Positions 1 through 8,553 are shown, counted from the first letter of the stretch. The stretch is DNA of 60,447 bases from Desulfosporosinus acidiphilus SJ4 (GCF_000255115.2 NC_018066.1:1-60447); one strand, 5' to 3'. The notes: generated by a model not told the origin, from the letters alone. Made by a program: numbers and translations.

Positions 1-166
1 TATCTGTCCTTGAATTTTTATTGAGACTTTTTGTAGCAGAGTTTGCTTGATTATAGGAGCAATAGTTATTAGGTGATTTCCCATTTTTTATAGGATCACT
101 GCCTTTTGGTTTGGTCGGACTGGAAGTAATTAATTAGCAAGAATTTATCAGGGAGTTGTAGATGAT

Positions 167-874
167 TTGAGAAGATTGAAATTGAGTTTTTGGATCGGGT
201 TATTAGTCAGTATAGTAGGCATTTCATTGTTAACCTGGACATGGTTTTATTACCATAGGACTCAACTTGTACCGTATTTGAATAAAACCATTGGCGAAGG
301 TGCGATTATTGACCCTAATAAAGATGTTGTTCTAGAACCGAAACTGCTGCCGGATCTTCCGAAAAATTATATTTCTCCGGATTTATTGAAGCTTAAGACT
401 TGGAGAGCTGTTCATACCATTGATCCGACCGATCCGTTAACAATAAACAAAATTACAGATAAGCCGGTTTTCACAATGAATAAAGATCAGGTGATTTTAA
501 GTCACTCGTTTACTAATTCTGGGTTATTGAGTTATCTCAAGCCGGGTGACAAGGTGGCGATCAGTGAGGGCGATAAATCTCTCTCCGATGTTTTGGTCTT
601 AGGCAAGGCCGATAAATCAGGAAACATCCTTGAGCTCTTACCGGCGTTACAAAATGATTCATCCGGAGGCAATCCGATTTCCTCAGCCCTTTCTTCTCCG
701 AATGCTGCGCCTCCGGATTCTTTAATTATGTTAATGACCTTTCAACAGTCCTTAATATTAGATCAAATGAAAACGCCTCAGTTGAAAATGGCTCCAAGAC
801 CTCAGATGTTAGCGAATGGAGGTGAGACAAGTGCCCAAACTGTGGTCAATCCTGAGTCCAGTCAGCCCAGGTAA
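167..874 (+). CDS. CpaB/RcpC-like Tad pilus assembly protein
   Basis: 235 residues. One N-terminal membrane helix (about residues 8-28) is followed by an exported domain resembling the SAF/RcpC domain of CpaB, with the phrase LKPGDKVAIS near the middle. In Tad systems CpaB/RcpC supports the outer part of the pilus machine; in a Gram-positive it would sit on the outer face of the membrane. The start is TTG at 167, chosen for the GGGAG about 11 bases upstream. It is the first gene of a tightly overlapping operon leading into CpaE- and TadA-like genes, and the context supports the call more than sequence identity does. The 166 bases before it hold no clear promoter that I can defend. Confidence 0.62.
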   Translation: MRRLKLSFWIGLLVSIVGISLLTWTWFYYHRTQLVPYLNKTIGEGAIIDPNKDVVLEPKLLPDLPKNYISPDLLKLKTWRAVHTIDPTDPLTINKITDKPVFTMNKDQVILSHSFTNSGLLSYLKPGDKVAISEGDKSLSDVLVLGKADKSGNILELLPALQNDSSGGNPISSALSSPNAAPPDSLIMLMTFQQSLILDQMKTPQLKMAPRPQMLANGGETSAQTVVNPESSQPR

Positions 875-1664
875 GACAGCGTTTCAACTCAATCTGGCGT
901 ATTTAATGGCGAAGATGTCGCCAGAAAAACAGGTTCTTGCCGTCGATTTTAATTTCTTAAAGCCGGACTTAGCTGCTTTCCTTGATTTCTCTGTAGAATC
1001 TTCGGGAACTAAAACTCTCGTAGATTTGTATAACCTTTTATTGGGGTATCAGACGATTGTTCTGGAGGATTTTTTGACAATCCCTTTTAATGATTTACCG
1101 AATTTAAGGATTCTTCCTGGGGACCTGGAGGCTATGAATCCTTTTGAGAATGTTTCAAGAGATTTATGGTTTAAGTTCTTCAAACAACTTCGTGACACTT
1201 CAGAGGTTATTCTCTTTGAAGCTGGCCGAAATGTTCATCATTCTGCCTTACAGTTTTTGATCGCTGAAAGCGATCTTCTTTTTATTTGCACGGAACCCGA
1301 CCCTTTAGCATTACTGCATACGAGGTCGCTGATTCATTCCTTGATCAGTCAGGGAAGACTTGAGGATCTTCGTTTAGTGTTGTTGAGGTATAGACCGGAA
1401 TCAGCGATTACGCTTGATTACATTTCTAAGCTGCTGCCCATACCTGTTCATACGATCATACCGAATGTTTCCGATAGGGAATACCAGAAACAATTTCTTG
1501 ATGCTCAGTTGATAGCTAAGAACGACAAGCATCCTTATACGAAGTCGTTGATGGGCTTTCTTGATAAAATGGCGGAAGTTCCAAAAGTTCAGGAGGTTAA
1601 AAAACCTGTATGGAAGACTTTATTAACTACGAGAAAATTCATAAGGAAGTCACAGAATACTTAA
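831..1664 (+). CDS. CpaE/MinD-like P-loop ATPase of the Tad operon
   Basis: About 277 residues of the ParA/MinD superfamily. The N-terminal P-loop SPVSPGKTAF is degenerate compared with the usual KGGVGKTT. It is followed by VLAVDFNFLKPDL, corresponding to the switch Asp region, and later by ESDLLFICTEPDPLALLHT, typical of CpaE/MinD. CpaE-type proteins place or anchor the pilus machine at the membrane. An ATG exists at 816, but the GTG at 831 has a strong GGAGGTGA just before it and is preferred. The gene overlaps the previous one by 44 bases and the next by 55 bases, so the operon is translationally compact. Confidence 0.7.
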   Translation: MPKLWSILSPVSPGKTAFQLNLAYLMAKMSPEKQVLAVDFNFLKPDLAAFLDFSVESSGTKTLVDLYNLLLGYQTIVLEDFLTIPFNDLPNLRILPGDLEAMNPFENVSRDLWFKFFKQLRDTSEVILFEAGRNVHHSALQFLIAESDLLFICTEPDPLALLHTRSLIHSLISQGRLEDLRLVLLRYRPESAITLDYISKLLPIPVHTIIPNVSDREYQKQFLDAQLIAKNDKHPYTKSLMGFLDKMAEVPKVQEVKKPVWKTLLTTRKFIRKSQNT

Positions 1665-2902
1665 CTAAGAATCACAATGAAGATTACACAAAGGCTCTCA
1701 ATGGTAAATCGGGGGATTATCAAACGGCCTTGAAAAATTGCCGGTCAGCAATTCATCATTTTATTACTCACTCTAATAAAATCCCCATCAGTTTTAATAA
1801 CGAGGAAACTATTGAAAAATTATTTAATGACATTTTGCTCTATGGTCCTGTAACTCCTTTAGTTGTCAGTGGAACGAATCAAGGGATTTCTGAGGTTAGG
1901 ATTTACGGTCCCTATGATATATCAGTTCAAAAACCGAATGGTTGGGTACGTCTGCCGATTGCTTTCCGGAGTGAAGAAGACCTGGCGCGTCTTGTCAATA
2001 AAATTGAGGCTTATTCTGACGTTCAGACTTCAGATTTGAATGGCTTTACGGATAAGACAAGTTTGCCCACGGGTGAACGAGTGACAATTTTCCGAGCACC
2101 TAATACGAGACCGACTTATTATATCTCCATTCGTGTTAAGGACAAGGAGTTATTTTCTTCAGAAGAACTTAGAAGGCTAGATTCTATTTCAGAGAGACAA
2201 GACTCTCTGGTAACATTCTCGATGCGATCCAAAGGAAACAGTGCCTGGGTGGGGCCGCAAAATTCCGGAAAGACAACAACGATGGGGGCCTATTTAGCCA
2301 AACTACCTAAAACTTGGAATATCCTTACAATTGAAGACATTGCAGAATTTTTCCTTTCACAAAGGAACCCGGAGTTAATTGTCAGCGAGCTTTATGTTCA
2401 TAATGGGGATTTCTCGTTAACTTGGGAGAAGGTCGGAGTCATGAGCCTCCGAACGGCAGCGACCGTAATTTTTTGGGGCGAACTGCGGGAGTCTCAGAGC
2501 TATTACCGCGCTATTGATAATATGCTCACCGGTCAAAAAGGTAGTGGTGTTTGTACTCATGCCGGTAATGCGGAAGAAGGGATTATCCGTCTAGCCAATC
2601 GGTATCATGAAGCCATGCCTAGCACTAGTTATGATCATGCCTTAAAACTCGTCTGTGATGCCATCGACTTTATTCCAGAAATTCGGTTTTCACAGACCGG
2701 AAAGCGTTATATGGGGAACATTTCGGCTATAAGTTGGGATAAAAAGCGGAAGGAGCCCTTGATTGAACCAATGATTAAGCGATGGTTTGACAAGAATGAT
2801 CAAGCGCATGAGGAATATCTGGGTATACCGGATTTTTTCAAGAAAAATCTTTTGGCTACAAATGCTGTATTTGAGGAGGATTTTTTGCCGTGGGAAACTT
2901 AA
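1610..2902 (+). CDS. tadA: TadA/CpaF secretion ATPase
   Basis: 430 residues, a full-length VirB11/GspE-type ATPase of the CpaF branch that powers Tad pilus polymerisation from the cytoplasm. Visible motifs are Walker A GPQNSGKTTT (about residue 215), the acidic stretch ILTIEDIAE, the region AATVIFWGELRES (Walker B-like), and a His-box-like segment GSGVCTHAGNAEEG. The start ATG at 1610 has AGGAGG upstream and lies inside the previous gene. The next gene starts before this one ends. Confidence 0.88.
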   Translation: MEDFINYEKIHKEVTEYLTKNHNEDYTKALNGKSGDYQTALKNCRSAIHHFITHSNKIPISFNNEETIEKLFNDILLYGPVTPLVVSGTNQGISEVRIYGPYDISVQKPNGWVRLPIAFRSEEDLARLVNKIEAYSDVQTSDLNGFTDKTSLPTGERVTIFRAPNTRPTYYISIRVKDKELFSSEELRRLDSISERQDSLVTFSMRSKGNSAWVGPQNSGKTTTMGAYLAKLPKTWNILTIEDIAEFFLSQRNPELIVSELYVHNGDFSLTWEKVGVMSLRTAATVIFWGELRESQSYYRAIDNMLTGQKGSGVCTHAGNAEEGIIRLANRYHEAMPSTSYDHALKLVCDAIDFIPEIRFSQTGKRYMGNISAISWDKKRKEPLIEPMIKRWFDKNDQAHEEYLGIPDFFKKNLLATNAVFEEDFLPWET

Positions 2903-3948
2903 TGGTTACCCGTTATCTTTCCATTTTTCCATACTTAGCCATTCTTATGATAGCTTTGGGTCTCTTTCTTATCGTCTTTACCCGCCACGAATTCTTTATA
3001 GTCTTTTCTGATAAGCTGCGGGGCTTGCCGGTGAGACTTCGTTCCCAATTGAGAGCGTTTACGCAGGAGCAAATTGATAAAAATCCTCTGTTGGTATCGG
3101 ATCAATCGGCATTAAAGACGGATCTTGAATTAAGCCGGTTGCGATGGAAAGGACAGCATTTGACCTTCTATCATGTGGTGTTGCTTTCATTGTTGTGTGC
3201 TTTTATTTCGACGGGTATCGCTCTATTAATTACAACCCGATATCTTTCGATCCCTAGTCAGCCTACCTCTCTATCGAATTTTAGTGGTGCCAAAGTGACG
3301 TATATAAAACGATTGGAGTTTAATATTCCGGCCATGGTTCAGGCGTTTTTTATCGGCTTTTTGGTACCTCGCTGGTTGTTTTTTATGGGAAGAGTTAAAT
3401 CCCGGTATAAATACCAAAACGAAGCGCCGAAAGCTTTTTTTCGTTTGTCGTCTGCGATCCGACGCCATCCAAATTTAGAAATCGCGACCTATGAGGCGAC
3501 ACCCTATATGCCTAAATATACTAAATGGTTATTCACGCAAGCATTGGACCATTGGAAACGTCGAGATTTTACATCATTTACAGAGGTATTTTATTGGATA
3601 TCGAAACAGTCTAGTCACGAATCTTGGGAAGAATTTGCATCTTATGCGGCCACAGCTTCCAGTGCGGGGTTAAAAGATATGATTATGAAGATTTCTTCAC
3701 TGACGACGAGAGCGCAAGAGCTATTGAATAAGCGTGATGACGAAAGAAAGGGTATCAAATTTCAAGTGATTCTATCACTTGTGGCCTTTGGAATTTTATT
3801 TTTTCAGCTGTACCAGGTTATTTATAAAAATCCCGATGTTGGAATTTACCTGTTTATAACTCCTTGGGGCAAGATTCTCTTATCGTTAGTGTATCTTGCT
3901 GTTCTCGTTGAGATATCAATATTCACTTGGCTTTACTATCAGGTATAG
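2890..3948 (+). CDS. tadB: TadB-like pilus platform membrane protein
   Basis: 352 residues with membrane segments near residues 5-27, about 95-115 and 145-165, and two more at the C-terminus (about 295-315 and 325-350). It contains a T2SSF-like cytoplasmic stretch between. This is the layout of TadB, an inner-membrane platform protein that works with the TadA ATPase. The start is GTG at 2890 behind GAGGAGG. The position directly after tadA and before a second T2SSF-like protein matches the conserved tadA-tadB-tadC order. Confidence 0.75.
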   Translation: MGNLMVTRYLSIFPYLAILMIALGLFLIVFTRHEFFIVFSDKLRGLPVRLRSQLRAFTQEQIDKNPLLVSDQSALKTDLELSRLRWKGQHLTFYHVVLLSLLCAFISTGIALLITTRYLSIPSQPTSLSNFSGAKVTYIKRLEFNIPAMVQAFFIGFLVPRWLFFMGRVKSRYKYQNEAPKAFFRLSSAIRRHPNLEIATYEATPYMPKYTKWLFTQALDHWKRRDFTSFTEVFYWISKQSSHESWEEFASYAATASSAGLKDMIMKISSLTTRAQELLNKRDDERKGIKFQVILSLVAFGILFFQLYQVIYKNPDVGIYLFITPWGKILLSLVYLAVLVEISIFTWLYYQV

Positions 3949-3959
3949 GAGGTTTTGGG

Positions 3960-4829
3960 ATGTTAGAGCTTGTGATAAGTTACTTACCATTTGCGGCAAT
4001 TGCCCTCATAGCTGTTAGTATTTATCCCTTGCTTACGGCGAATTATGAAAGGCTGTCAAAATCTCAGTTAAAACGGGTGGATCGGTTGTTCTCCTTTATA
4101 GATGAAGAAGAAACCAAGCACCGGTCTTTCTGGAATTCTTATCGTCAATGGTTGCTTAAACTTTTAGTCGAACTCGGCTATGAAAATCAATTGGGTTTAT
4201 TTGATTCCCTGGTACGTTCAATTTTTTTGTTCTTTCTGATGGTCACATTTGCATTTTTCTATTTCTCGGGTTCGAGCTTATTGAGCAGTGTTCGAATTAG
4301 TATCCTTGCGGCTTGTTTTTCCTTTTTTTTGCCGCATCTTGTTCTGATCTATCTTCGCAGCAGGCATCATTCTGAAATAGCTAAAGAGTACATGATTGTG
4401 GCTAATTACATTTCGGACGCACTTCAAGGCTCACAAAAAGATATGTACAAGGCGATTGATGAAGGCCGGTCATTCGTAACAATTATTGACGATGCTTTAA
4501 ACCGGTTTTTAAAACGATATCTGAATCAAAACTTAACAGCTGCCTGTGATGCTCTTATGCTTGAAATTCCCATCCCGGAGACAGAGCAGTTTATCGCTAT
4601 TATCAGCAATGGTTTTGAATATCGAGATCGTCAAAATTTGATGGATTACATTCAAGCTTTGAACCACACGAAACACAGCATGATAATTCAGGCGAAGGAG
4701 CACAAGGAGAAACAGCGCGAGAAGCTTTATGCTCTGCTTGTGATGATTCCGGCAGGTTTGGCGATTGCCATTACCCTATCGACTACTTTTTCCCACGTCT
4801 CCGATGCGTTAACACATATTACCTGGTAA
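3960..4829 (+). CDS. tadC: TadC-like pilus platform membrane protein
   Basis: About 289 residues with an N-terminal helix, two central helices (the stretch FLFFLMVTFAFFYF and the following hydrophobic segment) and a C-terminal helix, plus a helical cytoplasmic part resembling the type II secretion F domain. It pairs with TadB as the second platform protein. The ATG at 3960 with ATAGGAGG upstream is a better start than the in-frame TTG at 3927. It overlaps nothing and ends just before the pilin cluster. Confidence 0.75.
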   Translation: MLELVISYLPFAAIALIAVSIYPLLTANYERLSKSQLKRVDRLFSFIDEEETKHRSFWNSYRQWLLKLLVELGYENQLGLFDSLVRSIFLFFLMVTFAFFYFSGSSLLSSVRISILAACFSFFLPHLVLIYLRSRHHSEIAKEYMIVANYISDALQGSQKDMYKAIDEGRSFVTIIDDALNRFLKRYLNQNLTAACDALMLEIPIPETEQFIAIISNGFEYRDRQNLMDYIQALNHTKHSMIIQAKEHKEKQREKLYALLVMIPAGLAIAITLSTTFSHVSDALTHITW

Positions 4830-4854
4830 AAAACACTAAGAAAGGAGGGGTAAC

Positions 4855-4983
4855 ATGAGGACTCTTGAATATGCTTTTTGGGCAGCAGCCTTCGCCGGTT
4901 TTGGAAGTGTTATCTATCTTGCTGCTCAATCTCTCTATCATGGAGCTTCCGCTGCAGCGCAAATTCATATGGTATCCTATTGA
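4855..4983 (+). CDS. Small one-helix membrane peptide in the pilus operon
   Basis: A 42-residue reading frame with a perfect AGGAGGGG ribosome site 5 bases before the ATG. It starts MRTLEYAFWAAAFAGFGSV and carries one hydrophobic, alanine-rich helix. It lies between tadC and the first prepilin. It has no Gly-x4-Glu prepilin motif, so it is not a standard pilin; it could be a small assembly factor or minor subunit. No family recognised. Confidence 0.6.
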   Translation: MRTLEYAFWAAAFAGFGSVIYLAAQSLYHGASAAAQIHMVSY

Positions 4984-5030
4984 ATTTATTAGGATGAATT
5001 ACTTTTTATTAAATTTGAGGGGGATTAACT

Positions 5031-5264
5031 GTGAGAAATATTTTAATCAATATCAAGGCGTTCCTGGGTAAATTTAAGAACAATGATAAAGGTTATTTAA
5101 CGGTCGAAGCAGCGATCATTATTGGAGGTATAGTCATTATTACGGGCCTGGCTGTTTATGCGTACTCAACCCATGTAGGTACAGTTTCTTCAGATAGTGG
5201 AACTGCGATAGACTCGAATTATAATACCACCATGACAAAAGTAGGTGGAATCACTATTAACTAA
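5031..5264 (+). CDS. Flp/Tad-type prepilin
   Basis: 77 residues. The prepilin signature KG|YLTVEAAIIIG has a Gly at the predicted cleavage site, Glu at mature position 5 and a hydrophobic helix after it, as in type IVb/Flp prepilins. About 22 mostly basic residues precede the cut. The mature protein would be about 55 residues, typical for a Flp major pilin. GTG start at 5031 behind GAGGGGG. It is probably processed by the prepilin peptidase at 6425 and is a good candidate for the major pilin. Confidence 0.78.
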   Translation: MRNILINIKAFLGKFKNNDKGYLTVEAAIIIGGIVIITGLAVYAYSTHVGTVSSDSGTAIDSNYNTTMTKVGGITIN

Positions 5265-5283
5265 ATAGAGGGGGTTTTTTTTT

Positions 5284-5496
5284 ATGCCTTTTTTTAAGCT
5301 TAACCTCTTTTATTTACGTCTCAAAGATCATATGCGGTCTTTAAAAAGTGACGAAAGAGGATACACGACATTGGAGATAGCTATTGTAATTGGTGCACTG
5401 GTAGTTTTCCTAGGAATTTCAATACCAAGTTTATTAGGCCATTTTGGGTCGTTGTTTAATAGAGCAGGAAGTAAAGTAGATTCTCTTGGATTTTAG
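5284..5496 (+). CDS. Flp/Tad-type prepilin
   Basis: 70 residues with the prepilin motif RG|YTTLEIAIVIG (Glu at mature position 5) and a hydrophobic helix, preceded by a long basic leader. The mature part is about 40 residues. It resembles the preceding gene in architecture but not closely in sequence, so it is a second pilin subunit and not a recent duplicate. ATG at 5284; the upstream GAGGGGG is followed by a T-run. Confidence 0.74.
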   Translation: MPFFKLNLFYLRLKDHMRSLKSDERGYTTLEIAIVIGALVVFLGISIPSLLGHFGSLFNRAGSKVDSLGF

Positions 5497-5514
5497 GGGT
5501 TGCGGGGTGATAAC

Positions 5515-5925
5515 ATGGCAGTTAATAAGTCTCAAGGAGGCTTTACAACACTTGAAGTTGTTGCGTTTACAATGGTTTTCGCCGCATTACTTTTAGTTTC
5601 CTTTCATGATAGCGTAAAAACGAATTTAGAGACTCAATTAATTGTCGCGAAAAAAAATGCGCTTCAGCAAGCGCAACTTTCTGGCGGGCTTACTTCGGCG
5701 ATTACTCAGCAAGTGATAAGTACGTTAGAGTTGGCGAATGCCGATCCGTCAAAGATTACGGTCTCAAGTCCTCAAACAACACCGGTGCCTTATGGAGGGA
5801 TGATAGAAATTGATATTGCCGTTACTTCGAATCCGACGACTGGGGTTGATTCGTCAGGTAAGCCCAATCAATCGACAGACACGCTGCAAGCAAAAGGCTT
5901 TGTCGTTTCGCAATACTCCCCGTGA
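5515..5925 (+). CDS. Prepilin-like (minor pilin) protein
   Basis: About 136 residues. The N-terminus QGG|FTTLEVVAFTMVF is a type IV pilin signature with Phe at +1 and Glu at +5, followed by one hydrophobic helix and a soluble Ser/Thr-rich domain. It is larger than the two Flp-like pilins upstream and probably a minor pilin or TadE-like pseudopilin. The ATG at 5515 with a GGGGTGA site is preferred over a TTG at 5500. The next gene overlaps its end. Confidence 0.7.
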   Translation: MAVNKSQGGFTTLEVVAFTMVFAALLLVSFHDSVKTNLETQLIVAKKNALQQAQLSGGLTSAITQQVISTLELANADPSKITVSSPQTTPVPYGGMIEIDIAVTSNPTTGVDSSGKPNQSTDTLQAKGFVVSQYSP

Positions 5926-6400
5926 TCCGGAACGAGGTGCTACGGTTTATTTATTGTGCTTTGCTCTTGCGGTAGTCATTGCCTTAGGGTTTCATTTTGA
6001 TACGCCTCAAGGTTATTTAACAAAGTCTGATCTTCATAATACGATTGAGGTTTCCTTGCAAGCAGCTGCCTCGATTTCGGTTTCTCAAAACGGTTATGCT
6101 CCAATTGATCCAACGACCGCACTTTCTAACTTTAATCTTTATATGCAGAAAAATCTTCAACTGGATAGCAATAATAATCCGCTGCCTTCTTCTCCGTTAG
6201 CTTCCCAGCTGAAGATTTTGCAGTTCAATGTTTTGAACACGGTTCCTACGACTGATCCTATTACGGGAGATACCGTGAGTACGTATAGTCTTGAGGCGGT
6301 TGTGACAACGACAGTTAAGCAAGCTATGGGGGGGCTTTATGAGGGGTCTCCTTATACTATTACGGATTTTGCCAGGGTATCCGAAAAGGAACCTTCTTAG
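5900..6400 (+). CDS. TadE/TadG-like exported pseudopilin
   Basis: About 166 residues from a TTG at 5900; the frame is open further upstream to 5810 and the start is uncertain because no strong ribosome site is visible. Near the N-terminus PERGATVYLLCFALAVV gives one membrane helix, followed by an extracellular domain of about 130 residues. It resembles TadE/TadG proteins, which carry a pilin-like N-terminus but here lack the Glu at +5. It is translationally coupled to the preceding pilin gene by overlap. Confidence 0.55.
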   Translation: MSFRNTPRDPERGATVYLLCFALAVVIALGFHFDTPQGYLTKSDLHNTIEVSLQAAASISVSQNGYAPIDPTTALSNFNLYMQKNLQLDSNNNPLPSSPLASQLKILQFNVLNTVPTTDPITGDTVSTYSLEAVVTTTVKQAMGGLYEGSPYTITDFARVSEKEPS

Positions 6401-6424
6401 TTTTAAAGGATTGGGGGATGAGCG

Positions 6425-6883
6425 TTGACTTATTTACATTTCTTTTTAGGGGGACTATTCGTTATTATCACCAGTCTCTTGGCCGTGGTTGATTATTTTA
6501 CAATGCGTCTTCCGGATAAGTTAACGATTCCTTTATTGGGTATCGGTATGATTAATTCGTTGCTTTATGGCAAATTGGTTTTTATTAATAATTTAGGGTC
6601 AGCGCTTTTTGTGGGTAGTTTCTTCTGGCTTATTGCCATGGTTTATCCCCATGGTCTAGGTCAGGGGGATACGAAGTTTATTACTGCTCTTACTTCATTT
6701 TTAGGTCCTTCTATCCTTTTAGTCATTTTTTCAGCATGTATGTTAAGTTTGTTTGTTGGTGTCTATCGCTGGGTGAGACGTAAAGAGGATTCTCTTCCGA
6801 TTGACCGCCAGTTTCCGTTTGGTCCTTATTTGAGTTTATGTTCTCTGGCCGTTTATTTGTGGAATGTTAAGTTGCCTTTGTAG
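6425..6883 (+). CDS. tadV: Type IV prepilin peptidase (TadV/CpaA)
   Basis: 152 residues, an A24 aspartic protease of the short CpaA/TadV type that cleaves the leader of prepilins in the membrane. The two catalytic aspartates are visible: Asp23 in VVDYFTMRLPD and Asp82 in GLGQGDTKF (the GxGD motif). A late FPFGPYL segment matches the family. About four membrane helices. It starts at TTG 6425 with GGGGGATG upstream. It closes the operon and would process the prepilins at 5031, 5284 and 5515. Confidence 0.87.
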   Translation: MTYLHFFLGGLFVIITSLLAVVDYFTMRLPDKLTIPLLGIGMINSLLYGKLVFINNLGSALFVGSFFWLIAMVYPHGLGQGDTKFITALTSFLGPSILLVIFSACMLSLFVGVYRWVRRKEDSLPIDRQFPFGPYLSLCSLAVYLWNVKLPL

Positions 6884-6927
6884 AATAATTTTCTATTCTG
6901 TACAGTTACCAAGATTTATTATGGGGG

Positions 6928-6958
6928 CAGCCCGCCTTGCATGTGTATAGGCGGGCTG
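6928..6958 (+). terminator. GC-rich hairpin after the Tad operon
   Basis: A 10-bp perfect stem (CAGCCCGCCT with AGGCGGGCTG) and an 11-base loop, 45 bases after the prepilin peptidase stop. There is no good T-run after it, so it may be a weak terminator or the 5-prime part of the structured element that follows at 7056. Between 6960 and 7055 another GGTTCC/GGAACG pairing is visible but no reading frame. Confidence 0.45.
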
Positions 6959-7055
6959 TCTCACGCCCTCACCTCTGGGTCGCTTGGGTCTGTGTATGTC
7001 AAATTATTGGGTTCCTTACGGGCAGCTTATTCCGTCCCGGAACGTACAAGCAGCT

Positions 7056-7360
7056 CTTTGCAGCGGCCAGGGCAATCTTGAAGTAGCCACCCCGTGTATT
7101 TGGGGTTAATCACCGGTGAGGGGCTCTGCTAAGGTGTGACGATATGGGGTCAGCGCCCCTCACCGGCGATTCATTTTACCACACGGGGACCCTGTCTACT
7201 TCAAGACGGACTGTTCAGCAGCCTGGAGCATAAAGAAGTGATTCTCTGGGGTCGCTCAACTTTATATCCCGGCCTGATGTATGCGTAATACTGGTCCGAC
7301 CCTGGCCGGGGGAAACGACCGGCTCGGAGATGCAAGATGTAAACATTTGTTTGGGTCGGG
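7056..7360 (+). ncRNA. Structured repeat R3, copy A (putative RNA)
   Basis: A 305-base element repeated with no indels and about 96% identity at 38556-38860. It folds into a long nested hairpin: CTTGAAGTAG pairs with CTACTTCAAG, CCCCGTGT with ACACGGGG, and CCGGTGAGGGGC with its exact complement. Two further hairpins follow. Differences between copies fall mostly in loops, and one stem pair is U-G here but C-G in the other copy, which supports selection on a folded RNA. No protein frame is plausible. I do not recognise the class. It sits 38 bases before a promoter. Strand is inferred from that neighbour. Confidence 0.55.
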
Positions 7361-7398
7361 CTTTTGGGTAGGGAAATGCCTTACTTTCTTCGTAACTA

Positions 7399-7427
7399 TT
7401 GACAACGTATGTACACAATGTTATAAT
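7399..7427 (+). promoter_or_regulatory. Near-consensus sigma-A promoter
   Basis: TTGACA at 7399-7404, a 17-base spacer and TATAAT at 7422-7427. The spacer and box include TACACAATGTTATAATA, shared almost exactly with promoters at 38898 and 41504. It drives the small-gene cluster beginning at 7451. Confidence 0.85.
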
Positions 7428-7450
7428 AGTTACAGAGGGAGGGATGGTTG

Positions 7451-7777
7451 ATGATAACGATTGGAGAGGTTCGCAAGGCTTTTCGGAATAAGGTGTTCTT
7501 TTCAGCTCATGCGGCGCGGAGAATGGCGCAGCGCTCAATTTCTCCGGAGGATATTCGTCGTCTTCTAAAGCATCCTGTGTGTTGGGCTGAATATGAAGGC
7601 CATCCGGACACTCTCCGGATTGATGGTGAAATTAAAGATAAGGGCTATTGTGGATTTGCAGTAGCTATTAGTACATATGAGGGAAAGTCTGTCGCGGTGG
7701 TTATCACGGTGATGGATGATGTCAGGATACAGAAGAGAGTCAAAATTGCTAAGGAGAGGGGAAAGCGTCATGGATAA
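7451..7777 (+). CDS. DUF4258-family protein
   Basis: 108 residues. The segment FSAHAARRMAQRSISPEDI is the DUF4258 signature, with a His and an Arg-x2-x-Arg pattern near the N-terminus. DUF4258 proteins often pair with YgiT/MqsA-type zinc-finger antitoxin-like proteins. Here the next gene is a 33-residue zinc ribbon, and a YgiT-type protein sits at 41557 behind a similar promoter. The role may be toxin-like, but this is inference. The ATG at 7451, 7 bases after GAGGGAGGG, is preferred over TTG at 7448. Confidence 0.7.
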   Translation: MITIGEVRKAFRNKVFFSAHAARRMAQRSISPEDIRRLLKHPVCWAEYEGHPDTLRIDGEIKDKGYCGFAVAISTYEGKSVAVVITVMDDVRIQKRVKIAKERGKRHG

Positions 7778-7871
7778 ATTAGTTGTTTGCGAAGAATGTG
7801 GTAATCGTCTTGTTCCTGCTAGTGGTTGTATTTATTGTCCGGTCTGCGGTTGGAGTCCTTGTCATTCGTGA
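7770..7871 (+). CDS. 33-residue zinc-ribbon mini-protein
   Basis: It starts inside the last codons of the DUF4258 gene (ATG at 7770, overlap 8 bases, GAGAGGGG upstream). Its four-cysteine pattern is CEECGNRLV plus CPVCGW, with an extra Cys at residues 20 and 31. Two CxxC knuckles in 33 residues indicate a zinc-binding peptide. Overlap with a DUF4258 gene suggests the two act together, as in DUF4258/zinc-finger pairs, but it is shorter than a YgiT domain and has no DNA-binding part. Confidence 0.6.
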   Translation: MDKLVVCEECGNRLVPASGCIYCPVCGWSPCHS

Positions 7872-7889
7872 GTGGAAGGGAGTTGCACC

Positions 7890-8120
7890 ATGTCTGAGAT
7901 GATTGAAAAACTGAAGAAACCTGATGTCAAGTGGAAGAAAGATAATCCGGGGACGTTGGGGTTTTGTCCTTATCATGGAATTGATGTATATGGGAACAAG
8001 TGGTCCATGACCGCGAATCTGGAGTGTGTAGGTGTTGAGCTGACCGATGGGCGCAAGGGTTCCGGTTGGACGGAGCGCGAGGCTTGGGAACGTGCTAATT
8101 CTTATAGTTTGGAAAAGTGA
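7890..8120 (+). CDS. Hypothetical small protein
   Basis: 76 residues, soluble, with no recognised domain. The middle contains GFCPYHGIDVYGNKWSMTA and a later WTEREAWERA helix. ATG at 7890 with GGAAGGGA upstream; a GTG at 7872 is less likely. Expressed in the small-gene operon after the zinc-ribbon peptide. Confidence 0.6.
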   Translation: MSEMIEKLKKPDVKWKKDNPGTLGFCPYHGIDVYGNKWSMTANLECVGVELTDGRKGSGWTEREAWERANSYSLEK

Positions 8121-8132
8121 GGAGATGAGCTT

Positions 8133-8540
8133 ATGGGCAGCGTTCTGGCGGGCACTTCGATTTCTGGGGAAGTTTTGATTTTTTGGGATTTTGGTCAGCC
8201 GGCTGAATCGTTTGCCGCTGAAGTTAGGCTACCTTCCGGAAAGGCATTCCTTTTTGTGGCGGAACCGGAAGCGAGGCTCGTTGATCCGACCTTTGATGAA
8301 GAGTTGTTTCGGGCTGCCGTGAGACGTTTTCTTGCAGAGTCTTCCTGTTCAGAACTCTGGGTTGAGTATGATCCAGGACGGGATTCTGCCGAGGGGGAAG
8401 AGTTGATTACTTGCCCTAGCTGTGGACAGTCGTTTGTTATTAAAAAAAGTATGTATTTACCTAAAGCCTTGGATTTTGCAGAGCTTTCTTATGACGGTCA
8501 GTTTGCTTTTTTACAGGAGCATTTTGGCCATGAGTGTTAA
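8133..8540 (+). CDS. Hypothetical protein with a C-terminal zinc knuckle
   Basis: 135 residues. An N-terminal beta-rich part is followed by a helical segment and, near residue 93, one CPSCGQSF knuckle; two more cysteines lie at the C-terminus (the sequence ends GHEC). No family recognised. ATG at 8133 with a GAGGAGATGAG site. It is followed by a clear terminator, so the operon may partly end here. Confidence 0.58.
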   Translation: MGSVLAGTSISGEVLIFWDFGQPAESFAAEVRLPSGKAFLFVAEPEARLVDPTFDEELFRAAVRRFLAESSCSELWVEYDPGRDSAEGEELITCPSCGQSFVIKKSMYLPKALDFAELSYDGQFAFLQEHFGHEC

Positions 8541-8553
8541 TCCTCTTCCTCAT

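Noticed and set aside
4865-5071. 68-residue frame between tadC and the first pilin
   Set aside because: The frame at 4855 has a perfect ribosome site and a coherent membrane helix; the 4865 frame overlaps it and the next gene.
7056-7360. Group II intron or 6S RNA for R3
   Set aside because: No domain V motif or intron boundary, no reverse transcriptase, and the shape and length do not match 6S RNA well; left as an unassigned structured element.
7215-7538. Minus-strand 107-residue frame across R3 copy A
   Set aside because: Overlaps structured repeat and promoter, composition not protein-like, absent in copy B.
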